DNA of 63,868 nt from Falsigemmobacter intermedius (GCF_004054105.1 NZ_SBLC01000019.1:1-63868); one strand, 5' to 3'; positions 34,241 through 43,356 are shown, counted from the stretch's first letter. Numbers and translations are program-made. Notes: generated from the sequence alone by a model not told the origin.

Positions 34241-35110
34241 ATGAAAGCCCCGCTGATTGCCCCCGACCTCAGCCGCGAAGACCTGGCCCGCCCGATCAAA
34301 GGCTTTGATCAGACCGGAGCAGAGGTCGAAATCCGGGTGGTCGAAGAACGCCCGCTCTCAATCTGGCTGAACTCGCGTGAGATCGTCACCGCCATGACCA
34401 TCGGGGATTACCCCGAATATCTGGCACTTGGCTTTCTGCGCAACCAGGGGATGCTGCCCGAGGGGGTTGAGGTCACGGGCGTCGATTACGATGACTTCTC
34501 AGAAGCCGTGGTCGTCCGCACCCGCGAAGCCACGGACTTTGAGGAAAAGCTCAAGCGCCGCACCCGCACCTCCGGCTGCGCCATGGGGACGGTCTTCGGC
34601 GATATGATGGAGGGGCTGGAGGGGTTGAAGATGCCGCCCGCAGAGCTGCGCACCTCCTGGCTCTATGCGCTCTCCCATCAGATCAACCGCATGCCGAGCC
34701 TTTATCTGGAGGCGGGCGCGATCCACGGCACGGTGCTCTGCCAGAAGGATCATCCGCTGGTCTATATGGAGGATGTCGGCCGCCACAATGCCGTCGATAA
34801 AGTCGCGGGCTGGATGTACCGCGAAGGGGTCAGCGGGGCGGATAAAATCCTTTATACCACCGGGCGGCTGACCTCTGAGATGGTGATCAAATGCGCCCAT
34901 ATGGGTATCCCGGTGCTGGCCTCCCGCTCAGGCTTTACCGCCTGGGGGGCCAGCCTTGCGCAAAGCCTTGGGATGACGCTGATCGGGCGGCTGCGCGGGC
35001 AGCGCTTTGTCTGCCTGTCCGGCGAAGAGCGGCTGATCCGTGATGCTGATCTCTCTTCCGTCAGCGCTGAAGAGAGCCGCAGCCGCAGGAAGGGGGCGCA
35101 GGATGAGTAA
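34241..35110 (+). CDS. fdhD: Formate dehydrogenase accessory sulfurtransferase FdhD
   Basis: A 289-residue FdhD. In E. coli it carries sulfur from IscS to the bis-MGD cofactor through two cysteines in a CxxC loop. Here the loop reads TSGCAMGT with one cysteine, Cys113. Other family blocks are ALGFLRNQG, VYMEDVGRHNAVDKV, YTTGRLTSEM and SRSGFTAWG. It starts four bases after the asparaginase stop and overlaps mobA by 8 bp, so fdhD, mobA and the MobB-MoeA fusion are probably cotranscribed for cofactor finishing. Confidence 0.9.
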   Translation: MKAPLIAPDLSREDLARPIKGFDQTGAEVEIRVVEERPLSIWLNSREIVTAMTIGDYPEYLALGFLRNQGMLPEGVEVTGVDYDDFSEAVVVRTREATDFEEKLKRRTRTSGCAMGTVFGDMMEGLEGLKMPPAELRTSWLYALSHQINRMPSLYLEAGAIHGTVLCQKDHPLVYMEDVGRHNAVDKVAGWMYREGVSGADKILYTTGRLTSEMVIKCAHMGIPVLASRSGFTAWGASLAQSLGMTLIGRLRGQRFVCLSGEERLIRDADLSSVSAEESRSRRKGAQDE

Positions 35111-35726
35111 GCCGCTTGGTGTGATCCTGGCAGGGGGCCTTGCGCGGCGGATGGGCGGCGGAGACAAAGGGCTGCTGGATCTGGGCGGACAGAGCCTTTT
35201 GGGCGAAGTGATCGCCCGTATGGCTCCGCAATGCGCGGGACTGGTGCTGAACGCCAATGGCGATGCGGCACGGTTTGCGGGGTTTGGCCTGCCGGTCATC
35301 CCCGATGGCATCGACGGCTTCCCCGGCCCGCTGGCGGGCGTTCTGGCGGGAATGGAGCGCGCGGCCGAATTGGGGCAAAGCCACATCCTGACCGCCGCCG
35401 CCGATACCCCCTTCCTGCCCCGCGATCTCGGGCCCCGGCTGCGCGACGCGCTGCGCCCGGACCGCCCCATCGCCCTTGCGGCCACCCGGGAAGAGGGGCG
35501 GGTGATCCGCCAGCCGGTCTTTGGCCTCTGGCCGGTGGCGCTGCGCTATGATCTGCGCGCCGCGATCGAAGGGGGGCTTTCAAAAATCGTCCTCTGGACC
35601 GACCGCCACGGCACCGCGCTTGCCGAGTTCGACACCGGCCCGCCGCACCCCTTCTTCAACGTCAATACGCCCGAAGATCTGGCCGAGGCCCGCGCGATCT
35701 GGCACAAAGGACGCACAGAACTCTGA
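35103..35726 (+). CDS. mobA: Molybdenum cofactor guanylyltransferase MobA
   Basis: A 207-residue nucleotidyltransferase that links GMP to molybdopterin to make MGD. The nucleotide-binding signature LAGGLARRMGGGDKGLL starts at residue 9, followed by PDGIDGFPGPLAG and the metal-binding AAADTPFLP. It overlaps fdhD by 8 bp and is followed 10 bp later by the MobB-MoeA fusion. Confidence 0.92.
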   Translation: MSKPLGVILAGGLARRMGGGDKGLLDLGGQSLLGEVIARMAPQCAGLVLNANGDAARFAGFGLPVIPDGIDGFPGPLAGVLAGMERAAELGQSHILTAAADTPFLPRDLGPRLRDALRPDRPIALAATREEGRVIRQPVFGLWPVALRYDLRAAIEGGLSKIVLWTDRHGTALAEFDTGPPHPFFNVNTPEDLAEARAIWHKGRTEL

Positions 35727-35736
35727 GAGGGCGGTC

Positions 35737-37482
35737 ATGCGGGTATTCGGGATTACGGGGCGCAAAAACGCCGGGAAAACAACGCTGACCGAGAAGCTGG
35801 TCGCGGAGTTCACCGCCCGTGGCTACCGCGTCTCGACCGTCAAACACGCCCATCACGCCACCGATGTGGACCAGCCGGGCCGTGACAGCCACCGCCACCG
35901 CGAGGCGGGCGCGGTGGAGGTGGTGCTGGCCTCCTCCAGCCGCTGGGCATTGATGCACGAGCTGCGCGGGGACACCCCGCCGGAACTCAGCGATCATCTG
36001 CAGGTGATGTCGCGGGTCGATCTGGTTCTGGTTGAGGGCTATAAGCTTGCCCCGCATCCGAAGCTCGAAATCTGGCGGGCGGCTAATGGTGCGGATCTGC
36101 TGGCCCCCGATCACCCCACGATTGAGCTTCTGGCCTCAGATCAGGGGGATGGCGGCACGGGGCTTCCGGTTCTTGATCCCAATGATATCAAAGGGATCGC
36201 CGATTATATTGAGCGCCGGACCGGCCTCACGGATCTGAAAAAGCGCGGCTCGTCGATGCCCGAAGGGGTGCGCTGGACCCCGGTTGATGAGGTCTTTGAA
36301 GCGCTGAAATCCGCGATCCGCCCTATTGAGGGCGCTGAGCGGCTGCCGCTGAGCGAAGCCCCTGGCCGGGTTCTGGCGGAAGATGCCATAGCGCGGCGCA
36401 GCCATCCCCCTGCGGCCAATTCCGCCGTCGACGGCTATGGCTATGCCTTTGAGACGGTGGATTTTTCCAAAGGCCCCTTGCCGCTGGCAGAGGGCCGCGC
36501 GGCGGCGGGTGAGCCCTACCCCGGCGAGGTGCCCCCCGGCCATCTGCTGCGCATACTGACCGGGGCGCATCTGCCCAAAGGCGTCGATACCGTGGTGCTG
36601 CAGGAGCATGTCACCCTGACGGAGGCGGGTCTGAGCGTCAGCAAACCGCAGCGTAAAAAGGGCGCCAACTGCCGCCGCGCCGGTGAGGATATGTCCGCCG
36701 GCGATCTGGCTTTGAAAGCCGGATCGGTGCTGCGCGCGCCCGACCTTGGCCTCGCCGCAGCCCTTGGGATTGCCCATGTGATGGTGCGCCCGCGCCTGCG
36801 GGTCGGGGTGCTCTCGACGGGCTCAGAGATCATTGCCCACGATCTGGCGGCAGATTTCCCGCTGCAAACCCCCGATGCCAACCGCCCGATGCTTTTGGCG
36901 GAACTGCAGCGGCTGGGGTTTGAAGCCGTCGATCTTGGCATTGTCGGCGACGACCGCGCCGCGATCCGCGCGGCCCTGACGGCGGCCACAGAGCGTTGCG
37001 ATGCAGTGCTGACCTCAGGCGGTGCCTCTCAGGGGGATGAGGATCACACCGCCGCCCTGCTGCGCGAGGAAGCGGACCTTCAGGTCTGGCGCGTGGCGGT
37101 CAAACCGGGACGTCCGCTGGCGCTGGCGCATTGGCAGGGCATGCCGGTCTTTGGACTTCCGGGAAACCCGGTCGCAGCCCTTGTCACCGCGCTGATCTTC
37201 GCGGTGCCCGCCCTTTATCAGCGGGCGGGTGCGGGCTGGCGCAGACCGCAGGGCTTCCTGGTCCCGGCAGGCTTTGCCCGCGTGAAACAGGCCGGTCGGC
37301 GCGAGTATCTGCGTGCGCGGCTGACTGAGGAGGGGGTGGCGGAAGCCTTCGTCTCGGAAGGCTCCGGCCGGGTTTCGGGGCTCTCATGGGCGGAGGGGCT
37401 GATTGAGCTGCCCGATGCCTTCTGCGACATCCGCCCCGGTGATCCGGTGCGCTTCCTGCCCTGGCAGGGCTTTGGCCCTTAA
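35737..37482 (+). CDS. MobB-MoeA fusion protein
   Basis: A 581-residue fusion. Residues 1-165 are MobB, a GTP-binding partner of MobA, with P-loop GRKNAGKTT (8-16) and the KHAHH segment; residues about 180-581 are MoeA with SAVDGYGYAF, LTGAHLPKGVDTVV, VLSTGSE, TPDANRP, TSGGASQGDED and LPGNPVAALV. The catalytic STGDE motif reads STGSE. Joining metal insertion to guanylylation may channel the cofactor into bis-MGD. It is the third MoeA-type gene in the window. It ends four bases from a small convergent gene. Confidence 0.9.
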   Translation: MRVFGITGRKNAGKTTLTEKLVAEFTARGYRVSTVKHAHHATDVDQPGRDSHRHREAGAVEVVLASSSRWALMHELRGDTPPELSDHLQVMSRVDLVLVEGYKLAPHPKLEIWRAANGADLLAPDHPTIELLASDQGDGGTGLPVLDPNDIKGIADYIERRTGLTDLKKRGSSMPEGVRWTPVDEVFEALKSAIRPIEGAERLPLSEAPGRVLAEDAIARRSHPPAANSAVDGYGYAFETVDFSKGPLPLAEGRAAAGEPYPGEVPPGHLLRILTGAHLPKGVDTVVLQEHVTLTEAGLSVSKPQRKKGANCRRAGEDMSAGDLALKAGSVLRAPDLGLAAALGIAHVMVRPRLRVGVLSTGSEIIAHDLAADFPLQTPDANRPMLLAELQRLGFEAVDLGIVGDDRAAIRAALTAATERCDAVLTSGGASQGDEDHTAALLREEADLQVWRVAVKPGRPLALAHWQGMPVFGLPGNPVAALVTALIFAVPALYQRAGAGWRRPQGFLVPAGFARVKQAGRREYLRARLTEEGVAEAFVSEGSGRVSGLSWAEGLIELPDAFCDIRPGDPVRFLPWQGFGP

Positions 37483-37485
37483 GCC

Positions 37486-37623
37486 TTACTTTGCGGGCGG
37501 CGTGACGCGGGCGCCTTCCGTCGCATGGGCCTCATGCGCGGGGATCTGAAACGCCTGACTGATCTGCCAGGTCGCGCCCGCCAGAACGGCGGCGGCGATT
37601 GCGCCAAAAACGATTGCCTTCAC
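37486..37623 (-). CDS. Small membrane peptide at the end of the formate dehydrogenase operon
   Basis: A 45-residue reading frame with a GTG start and a strong ribosome-binding site (GGAGAGAAG, four bases upstream). Residues 2-24 form one hydrophobic segment (AIVFGAIAAAVLAGATW), and the tail is polar with two His and ends in PPAK. It lies 29 bp after the Mrp gene in the same direction and four bases from the convergent MobB-MoeA stop. It may be a small accessory or assembly subunit of the membrane formate dehydrogenase; that role is inferred from position alone. Confidence 0.6.
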   Translation of the reverse strand: MKAIVFGAIAAAVLAGATWQISQAFQIPAHEAHATEGARVTPPAK

Positions 37624-37652
37624 GTCTTCTCTCCGGGGTAAACTGAAGGCCC

Positions 37653-38756
37653 TCAGATAAGGCCTTTGTCCCTGAGCGCAAGCCGCAGTTCCCCGGCGAT
37701 CGCGATAAGTGATTGACCGACCTGGCTTTCCGGCTCAGTTGCGACAATTGGTCGCCCCAGATCCGCCCCACGGCGCAGCGCCATGGTCAGAGGAACCTCA
37801 CCCAGGAAGGGCACACCGATGCGGCGGGCCTCTTCCCGCGCGCCGCCGTGGCCGAAGATCTCATGCCGTCCGCCGCAGTCCGGGCAGATGAACTGCGACA
37901 TATTTTCGATGACACCGAGCACCGGCACCTCAAGCTTGCGGAACATCGCAATGCCGCGCCGCGCATCGATCAGCGCCAGATCCTGGGGCGTTGAGACGAT
38001 CACCGCGCCCGTGAGCGGACTTTGCTGCACCACGGCCAGCTGCGCATCCCCGGTCCCGGGCGGCATGTCGATCAGCAGCACATCAAGCCGCCCCCAGTCG
38101 ACCTCTGCGATCAGCTGTGTGATGGCCGATTGAATCATCGGCCCGCGCCAGATCATCGCCGTATCGGGATCGACCAGATTGCCCACCGAAAGCGCCTGAA
38201 GGCCCCAGGCCTCCAGCGGCCTCAGGCGGCGCCCGTCCGCCGCCAGCTGCGGCTTTGCCGTCAGACCGAGCAGGGTCGGCACCGATGGGCCATAGATATC
38301 AGCATCGAGCACGCCTACCTTCAGCCCCAGATGGCGCAGCGCCAGAGCCAGCGAGATGGTCGTCGTGCTTTTGCCCACACCGCCCTTGCCGGAGGCCACG
38401 GCGATCACGGCTTTCACGCCTTCAAGCACCTTTGCAGGGGCTTTGGCGGGCTTCAGTTGCGGCGGCGCAGCGGCAGGCTTCGGAGCCTCAGTCCGCTCAG
38501 CGGTCAGCATGACGAGAGCCTTTTGCACCCCCGGAAGACGCTCAGCCGCTTTTTCCGCCGCAAGCCGGACCGGCTCAAAGGCTTCGGCCTCTTCTGCTGT
38601 GACACGGATCGAAAAACTTACCCGGCCCGGCGCGGGTTCGGTCATTGCGCCAAGGCGGCTACTGTCAGCAAGGCTGCGGCCATCCGGGAGCCTTACAGAA
38701 GCCAAAACGGCGCGCAAAGCTGCGCGCCGCCGGTTGAGGTCCATGGGATCGCTCAT
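37653..38756 (-). CDS. Mrp/ApbC family Fe-S carrier P-loop ATPase
   Basis: A 367-residue protein. Residues 1-90 form a MIP18/DUF59-like domain; the deviant Walker A GKGGVGKST is at 123-131, and the dimer-bridging CxxC of Fe-S carriers is in ICPDCGGRHEIFG near residue 290. It overlaps the gamma-subunit gene by four bases, which ties it tightly to the dehydrogenase. It probably delivers 4Fe-4S clusters to the beta or alpha subunit, as Ind1/NUBPL does for complex I. Confidence 0.9.
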   Translation of the reverse strand: MSDPMDLNRRRAALRAVLASVRLPDGRSLADSSRLGAMTEPAPGRVSFSIRVTAEEAEAFEPVRLAAEKAAERLPGVQKALVMLTAERTEAPKPAAAPPQLKPAKAPAKVLEGVKAVIAVASGKGGVGKSTTTISLALALRHLGLKVGVLDADIYGPSVPTLLGLTAKPQLAADGRRLRPLEAWGLQALSVGNLVDPDTAMIWRGPMIQSAITQLIAEVDWGRLDVLLIDMPPGTGDAQLAVVQQSPLTGAVIVSTPQDLALIDARRGIAMFRKLEVPVLGVIENMSQFICPDCGGRHEIFGHGGAREEARRIGVPFLGEVPLTMALRRGADLGRPIVATEPESQVGQSLIAIAGELRLALRDKGLI

Positions 38757-39757
38757 TCTGCCGGGGTCACCTCACCACCGGGGCCACGGCGCTGCACGGC
38801 ACCTTTGGCAAGCTCTTCCTCAAGCCAGAGCGAGTGGTGCTGCTCAGCCCAGTTCACATCGACCTGACCGGTGGTCATGGCGTCAAGCGCCCCTTCGGTG
38901 CCCACGGTGCCGATGTAGATATGACCAAGGATCATCGCCATCATGCCCGAAGCAATCAGAGCATGGGCAATCTGTGCCAGCTGCCAGTCAGTCGCGCTGT
39001 CCAGGAAATAGGGGAACATCAGCAGCAGACCCGAAGCCGCCACCAGGCTGCCGCCCACGACCACACCCCAGAAGACGATCTTCTGACCGGCGTTGAATTT
39101 CTTTGCCGGCGGGTGCTTGCCCTTAACGAGCAGGCCGCCACCCTCTTTCAGCCAGCGCAGGTCCAGCTTGTTGGGGATGTTGTGGCGGACCCACATCAGG
39201 AAGGTGATGACCACACAGACCATGAAGGGCCAGGCGAGGTAATGGTGCGCCAGCTTGCCCAGATAGGTGAGCGAGCCAAAGGCCTCATAGCCAAGCCAGG
39301 GCAGCACGATATAGCGCCCCACGGCCACATTGATGCCCGAGAGGGCCAGAGCGATGAAGCTGATCGCCATGGTCCAGTGCACGGTGCGCTCAAACACGTT
39401 GAAGCGCGTGATGGTGCGGCCGGCACGGCCTGCCTCAATCTTCAGACGGCCTTTGACCACGAAGAAGACCAGCAGCGCCAGCAGCGTGCCGACCAGCGCC
39501 ACGCCCATCACCCGGTCCGAAACCTTCAGGTTAAAGCCCATCCAGTCTTTGTTGGACGGCTTTTGCAGATCCGCCGCATTGTCATCGGGGATCGAGATCC
39601 GGCCCGAGATGGTCTCACCCGGCTTCAGGGCGTCAAGAAGCTGTTGCTCCTGCACCGAAGACGCGGTGGGGTTCACCGGCTGTTGCGCCATAACCGGCGC
39701 GGAAAACCCGAGAGTCGCACCAAGGACCAGGGCTGCAAGTTTAAAACGAAGCGTCAT
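38753..39757 (-). CDS. Formate dehydrogenase gamma subunit (cytochrome b)
   Basis: A 334-residue membrane protein. Residues 1-25 are a signal peptide, then a periplasmic stretch and about four to five transmembrane helices with His residues for two b hemes (FERTVHWTMAISF, LAHHYLAWPF, ALIASGMMAMILGHIYIG). It takes electrons from the Fe-S subunit into the quinone pool. The N-terminal periplasmic domain makes it longer than E. coli FdoI, as in Wolinella and other proteobacterial forms. It overlaps the Mrp gene. Confidence 0.9.
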   Translation of the reverse strand: MTLRFKLAALVLGATLGFSAPVMAQQPVNPTASSVQEQQLLDALKPGETISGRISIPDDNAADLQKPSNKDWMGFNLKVSDRVMGVALVGTLLALLVFFVVKGRLKIEAGRAGRTITRFNVFERTVHWTMAISFIALALSGINVAVGRYIVLPWLGYEAFGSLTYLGKLAHHYLAWPFMVCVVITFLMWVRHNIPNKLDLRWLKEGGGLLVKGKHPPAKKFNAGQKIVFWGVVVGGSLVAASGLLLMFPYFLDSATDWQLAQIAHALIASGMMAMILGHIYIGTVGTEGALDAMTTGQVDVNWAEQHHSLWLEEELAKGAVQRRGPGGEVTPAE

Positions 39758-39769
39758 CCCTTGCCCCCC

Positions 39770-40372
39770 TCAAGCCGATACGTTGACGGTTTCGCCATAG
39801 GCGGTTTTCCAGCCCCAGGCGCCCGAGCCATAGCCACGGGTCACCACGCGCTCACGGTAGATCTCGGCGATGATATCGCCGTCGCCTGCCAGCAGAGATT
39901 TGGTCGAGCACATCTCGGCGCAGAGCGGCAGTTTGCCCTCGGCCAGACGGTTCGCGCCGTATTTCTCATATTCGGCGATCGAGAGATCTTCTTCCGGGCC
40001 GCCCGAGCAATAGGTGCATTTGTCCATCTTGCCGCGCGAACCGAAGTTCGAGGCCTGCGGATACTGCGGCGCACCGAAGGGGCAGGCATAGAAGCAGTAG
40101 CCGCAGCCGATGCAGGTGTCTTTGTTGTGCAGAACCACACCGTCGTTGGTGGTGTAGAAGCAGTTCACCGGGCAGACCTGCGCGCAGGGCGCATCGGTGC
40201 AGTGCATGCAGGCCATCGAGACCGAACGCTCACCCGGCAGACCATCATTGATGGTCACCACGCGGCGGCGGTTGATGCCCCACGGCACTTCATGCTCGTT
40301 TTTGCAGGCGGTGACGCAGGCGTTGCACTCGATGCAGCGGTCCGCGTCGCAGAGAAATTTCATACGTGCCAT
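39770..40372 (-). CDS. fdhB: Formate dehydrogenase beta subunit (4Fe-4S)
   Basis: A 200-residue protein with four cluster-binding groups: CIECNACVTAC, CMHCTDAPCAQVCPVNC, CIGCGYCFYACPFG and a split set CTYC plus CAEMC. It transfers electrons from the molybdopterin subunit to the cytochrome b. No transmembrane anchor or Tat signal is seen, so it should ride with the alpha subunit. It sits between alpha (10 bp) and gamma (12 bp). Confidence 0.92.
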   Translation of the reverse strand: MARMKFLCDADRCIECNACVTACKNEHEVPWGINRRRVVTINDGLPGERSVSMACMHCTDAPCAQVCPVNCFYTTNDGVVLHNKDTCIGCGYCFYACPFGAPQYPQASNFGSRGKMDKCTYCSGGPEEDLSIAEYEKYGANRLAEGKLPLCAEMCSTKSLLAGDGDIIAEIYRERVVTRGYGSGAWGWKTAYGETVNVSA

Positions 40373-40382
40373 GTCGCGCCCC

Positions 40383-43355
40383 TTATGCTGCCGCTTCGAT
40401 CCGGCAAAGCGTCGCCTTGCCTTCGTGCATGCCCGTCACCGGATCGTAACCATAGGTGGTCACGGCGTTGACGGATTCCCCCAGCACGATCGGATCGGTG
40501 CCCTGAGGATATTTGCCGCGCTGATCTTCGCCCATGAACCAGCCCGCAAAGTGGAAGGGCATGAAGGCCACGCCCGGTGCCACACGGTCGGTTACCAGCG
40601 CTTTCACGCGGACTTTCGCGTTGTCCTCCGGGCCGTAGACCCAGATCCAGGAGCCGTCTTTGATGCCCTTGGCCGCCGCATCCTGGGTGTTCACTTCGCA
40701 GAACATGTCCTGCTGCAGCTCTGCAAGCCAGGGGTTCGAGCGGGTCTCTTCACCACCCCCCTCGAATTCAACGAGGCGGCCCGAGGTGAGAACCGTCGGG
40801 AACTGTTCAAAGAGCTTCTGCTCAACCGCGCGGGCCTGAACGGTGTGACCAATGTTGGGCATACGCAGCTGGCGGCCGTCTTCGCGGGTCGGATAATCCG
40901 CCACCAGATCGGGACGGGGGGTATAGATCGGCTCGCGGTGGACCGGCACCGGGTCGGGCAGGTTCCAGGCGACCACACGCGCCTTGCCGTTGCCGAAGGG
41001 CACACAGCCATGCTTGATCGCCACGCGCTGAATGCCGCCCGACAGATCGAGGGTCCAGGACACTTTGGCGATGGCCTCAGGATTGTTATTGCCGATCTTT
41101 TCAATTACGGCCCGCTCTTCAGCGGTCAGCTCGGAATCCCAGCCCAGCTTCTGCAGCAGGGCCATGGTGAATTCCGGGTAACCATCCTCAATGTCCGAGC
41201 CAACCGGCCAGCTGTCTTCCGCCAGCAGCGACACGCCCTCACGCTCAAGCCCGAAGCGCGGACGGAAGGCACCGCCACCCTCTGCGACCGGGATATTGGT
41301 GTTGTAAAGCACATGGGTGCCCGGGTGCCGCATCTCCGGCGTGCCCCAGCAGGGCCAGGGCAGACCGTAGTAATCACCACCGACCTCCGGGTCGTCCTTG
41401 GGGGCGCGCAGGGTGATGATGTCAAACTTATGCTGATTGCGCATATGCGCTTTCAGACGCTCCGGCGACTGACCGGTGTAGCCGGTCGACCAGCCACCGC
41501 GGTTAATCTCGCGCAGGATCGATTCTGCCGTCGGCTCTTTCGAGAATTTGCCGTCGACCATTTCGAAAGTTTTGAACATCTCATCCGCAAAGCCGAGACG
41601 CTGCGACAGACGGTAGATCACCGCATAGTCGTTGTCGGATTCAAAGATCGGCTCAACGACCTTCTCGCCCCATTGGATCGAGCGGTTCGACGCGGTCCGG
41701 GTGCCTGCCACCTCAAAGTTGGTGCAGATCGGCAGCAGATAGGTGTTGTCGGTGCGGGTGTGCAGCGCGGCAAAAGTGGTCGGATGCGGGTCGGCAACGA
41801 CCAGCAGATCCAGAGCGTTCATGCCGTTCTGTGCCGCTTTCATCCGCGGGATGGTGTTGGCGCCGTGACCGAAAACGATCATCGCCTTCACGCCGTCCTG
41901 CTGATCGACATCCTCGGAATCGAGCATGGTGGCGTCGAACCAGCGGGTCGAGGGGATCCCTGAGACTTCCATGTTCTGCGCCCGGGTCCGCGCTTCGCGG
42001 CCCTGTTTCGCAGGCACTTCGTCGAAACGGCTCTCGATATAGCTGAAGGGCACGTCCCAGACCCGGCACCAATGCGCCCAGGCCGCCGGAGCGAGGCCGT
42101 AGTAGCAGGGCAGGTTGCCCACATCGAGACCCATATCCGTCGCGCCCTGCACGTTGGTGTGGCCGCGGAAGATATTGGCGCCCATGCCGATGTCACCGAC
42201 GTTGCCGGTGGCCAGCAGCAGGGTGCAGTAAGCGCGCACGTTGGCGGTGCCAACGGTGTGCTGCGTACCGCCCATACACCAGATGAAGGTCGCAGGCTTC
42301 ACCGTGGCGAAGGTCTCTGCCACGCGCTTCACAACCTCTTCTTTAAGGCCGGTCACGCGCTCCACTTCCGCCGGGTTCCACTTCATGATTTCGGCTTTCG
42401 CCTCATCAAAACCGTAGACGCGCTTGCGGATGAACTCTTTGTCTTCCCAGCCGTTCTGGAAGATGTGCCAGAGCATGCCCCAGATCACCGCGATATCGGT
42501 ACCCGGACGGATGCGCACAAATTCGGTGGCATGGGCCGCGGTGCGGGTCATGCGCGGATCGAGCACAAAGACATTCGCCCGCTGGGTTTCTTTGCCCGAC
42601 AGGATGTGCTGCATCGCCACAGGGTGCGCCTCAGCCGCGTTCGACCCCATGAAGATGATGGTCTTGGCGTTGCGGATGTCGTTGTAGCTGTTGGTCTGCG
42701 CGCCATAGCCCCAGGTGTTCGCCACACCGGCCACGGTGGTCGAGTGGCAGATCCGGGCCTGGTGGTCGACGTTGTTGGTGCCCCAGAAGGCAGCAAACTT
42801 ACGGAAGAGGTAAGAGGCCTCGTTGGTAAATTTCGCCGAGCCCAGCATGTAAACCGAGTCTGCGCCCGATTTCTCGCGGATCTCCAGCATCTTCGCGCCG
42901 ATTTCGTCCAGCGCCTGGTCCCAGGTGATGCGCACCCAGTCACCGCCGACTTTCTTCATCGGATATTTCAGACGGCGGTCGCCATGCACGACTTCCCGCG
43001 ACGATGCGCCCTTGGCGCAATGCGAGCCGCGGTTGATCGGGCTTTCAAAAGCCGGCTCCTGACCGACCCAGACGCCGTTTTGAACTTCGGCGATCACCGA
43101 GCAGCCCACCGAGCAGTGGGTGCACATGTTCTTGCGCCGCTCTGCCGGGGCCGCGTGATCGTGGGGCGTCGCCGCCTCTGCACGCTCAAAGAGACCGCCC
43201 GAGAGCGAGGACACGGCTGCAAGGCCGCCCACAGCCACGCCCGAACGGCGCAGGAAGCTGCGGCGGTCGAGCTTGCGCTGACCCATGCCGAGGAAGCTTT
43301 GCGCCAGCGCGCCGCCGGTGCCGGAGGCATGAATATTTTTACGTTTGATCAGCAT
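40383..43355 (-). CDS. fdhA: Formate dehydrogenase alpha subunit, bis-MGD, Tat-exported, Cys form
   Basis: A 990-residue catalytic subunit that oxidises formate to CO2 at the periplasmic side. RRSFLRR at 31-37 is a Tat signal, set about 30 residues inside the protein. The first 4Fe-4S cluster uses Cys78, Cys81, Cys85 and Cys113. The metal ligand is Cys203 followed by His204 (ARICHSTT); it is a plain TGC codon, not a selenocysteine UGA. Neighbouring tungstate import genes make a W-containing enzyme plausible, but Mo cannot be excluded. It begins one base after the stop of a small Tat protein gene. Confidence 0.92.
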   Translation of the reverse strand: MLIKRKNIHASGTGGALAQSFLGMGQRKLDRRSFLRRSGVAVGGLAAVSSLSGGLFERAEAATPHDHAAPAERRKNMCTHCSVGCSVIAEVQNGVWVGQEPAFESPINRGSHCAKGASSREVVHGDRRLKYPMKKVGGDWVRITWDQALDEIGAKMLEIREKSGADSVYMLGSAKFTNEASYLFRKFAAFWGTNNVDHQARICHSTTVAGVANTWGYGAQTNSYNDIRNAKTIIFMGSNAAEAHPVAMQHILSGKETQRANVFVLDPRMTRTAAHATEFVRIRPGTDIAVIWGMLWHIFQNGWEDKEFIRKRVYGFDEAKAEIMKWNPAEVERVTGLKEEVVKRVAETFATVKPATFIWCMGGTQHTVGTANVRAYCTLLLATGNVGDIGMGANIFRGHTNVQGATDMGLDVGNLPCYYGLAPAAWAHWCRVWDVPFSYIESRFDEVPAKQGREARTRAQNMEVSGIPSTRWFDATMLDSEDVDQQDGVKAMIVFGHGANTIPRMKAAQNGMNALDLLVVADPHPTTFAALHTRTDNTYLLPICTNFEVAGTRTASNRSIQWGEKVVEPIFESDNDYAVIYRLSQRLGFADEMFKTFEMVDGKFSKEPTAESILREINRGGWSTGYTGQSPERLKAHMRNQHKFDIITLRAPKDDPEVGGDYYGLPWPCWGTPEMRHPGTHVLYNTNIPVAEGGGAFRPRFGLEREGVSLLAEDSWPVGSDIEDGYPEFTMALLQKLGWDSELTAEERAVIEKIGNNNPEAIAKVSWTLDLSGGIQRVAIKHGCVPFGNGKARVVAWNLPDPVPVHREPIYTPRPDLVADYPTREDGRQLRMPNIGHTVQARAVEQKLFEQFPTVLTSGRLVEFEGGGEETRSNPWLAELQQDMFCEVNTQDAAAKGIKDGSWIWVYGPEDNAKVRVKALVTDRVAPGVAFMPFHFAGWFMGEDQRGKYPQGTDPIVLGESVNAVTTYGYDPVTGMHEGKATLCRIEAAA

Positions 43356-43356
43356 C

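Noticed and set aside
42745-42747. Selenocysteine in formate dehydrogenase
   Set aside because: The metal-ligand position is an ordinary cysteine codon (Cys203, TGC) and no UGA interrupts the frame.
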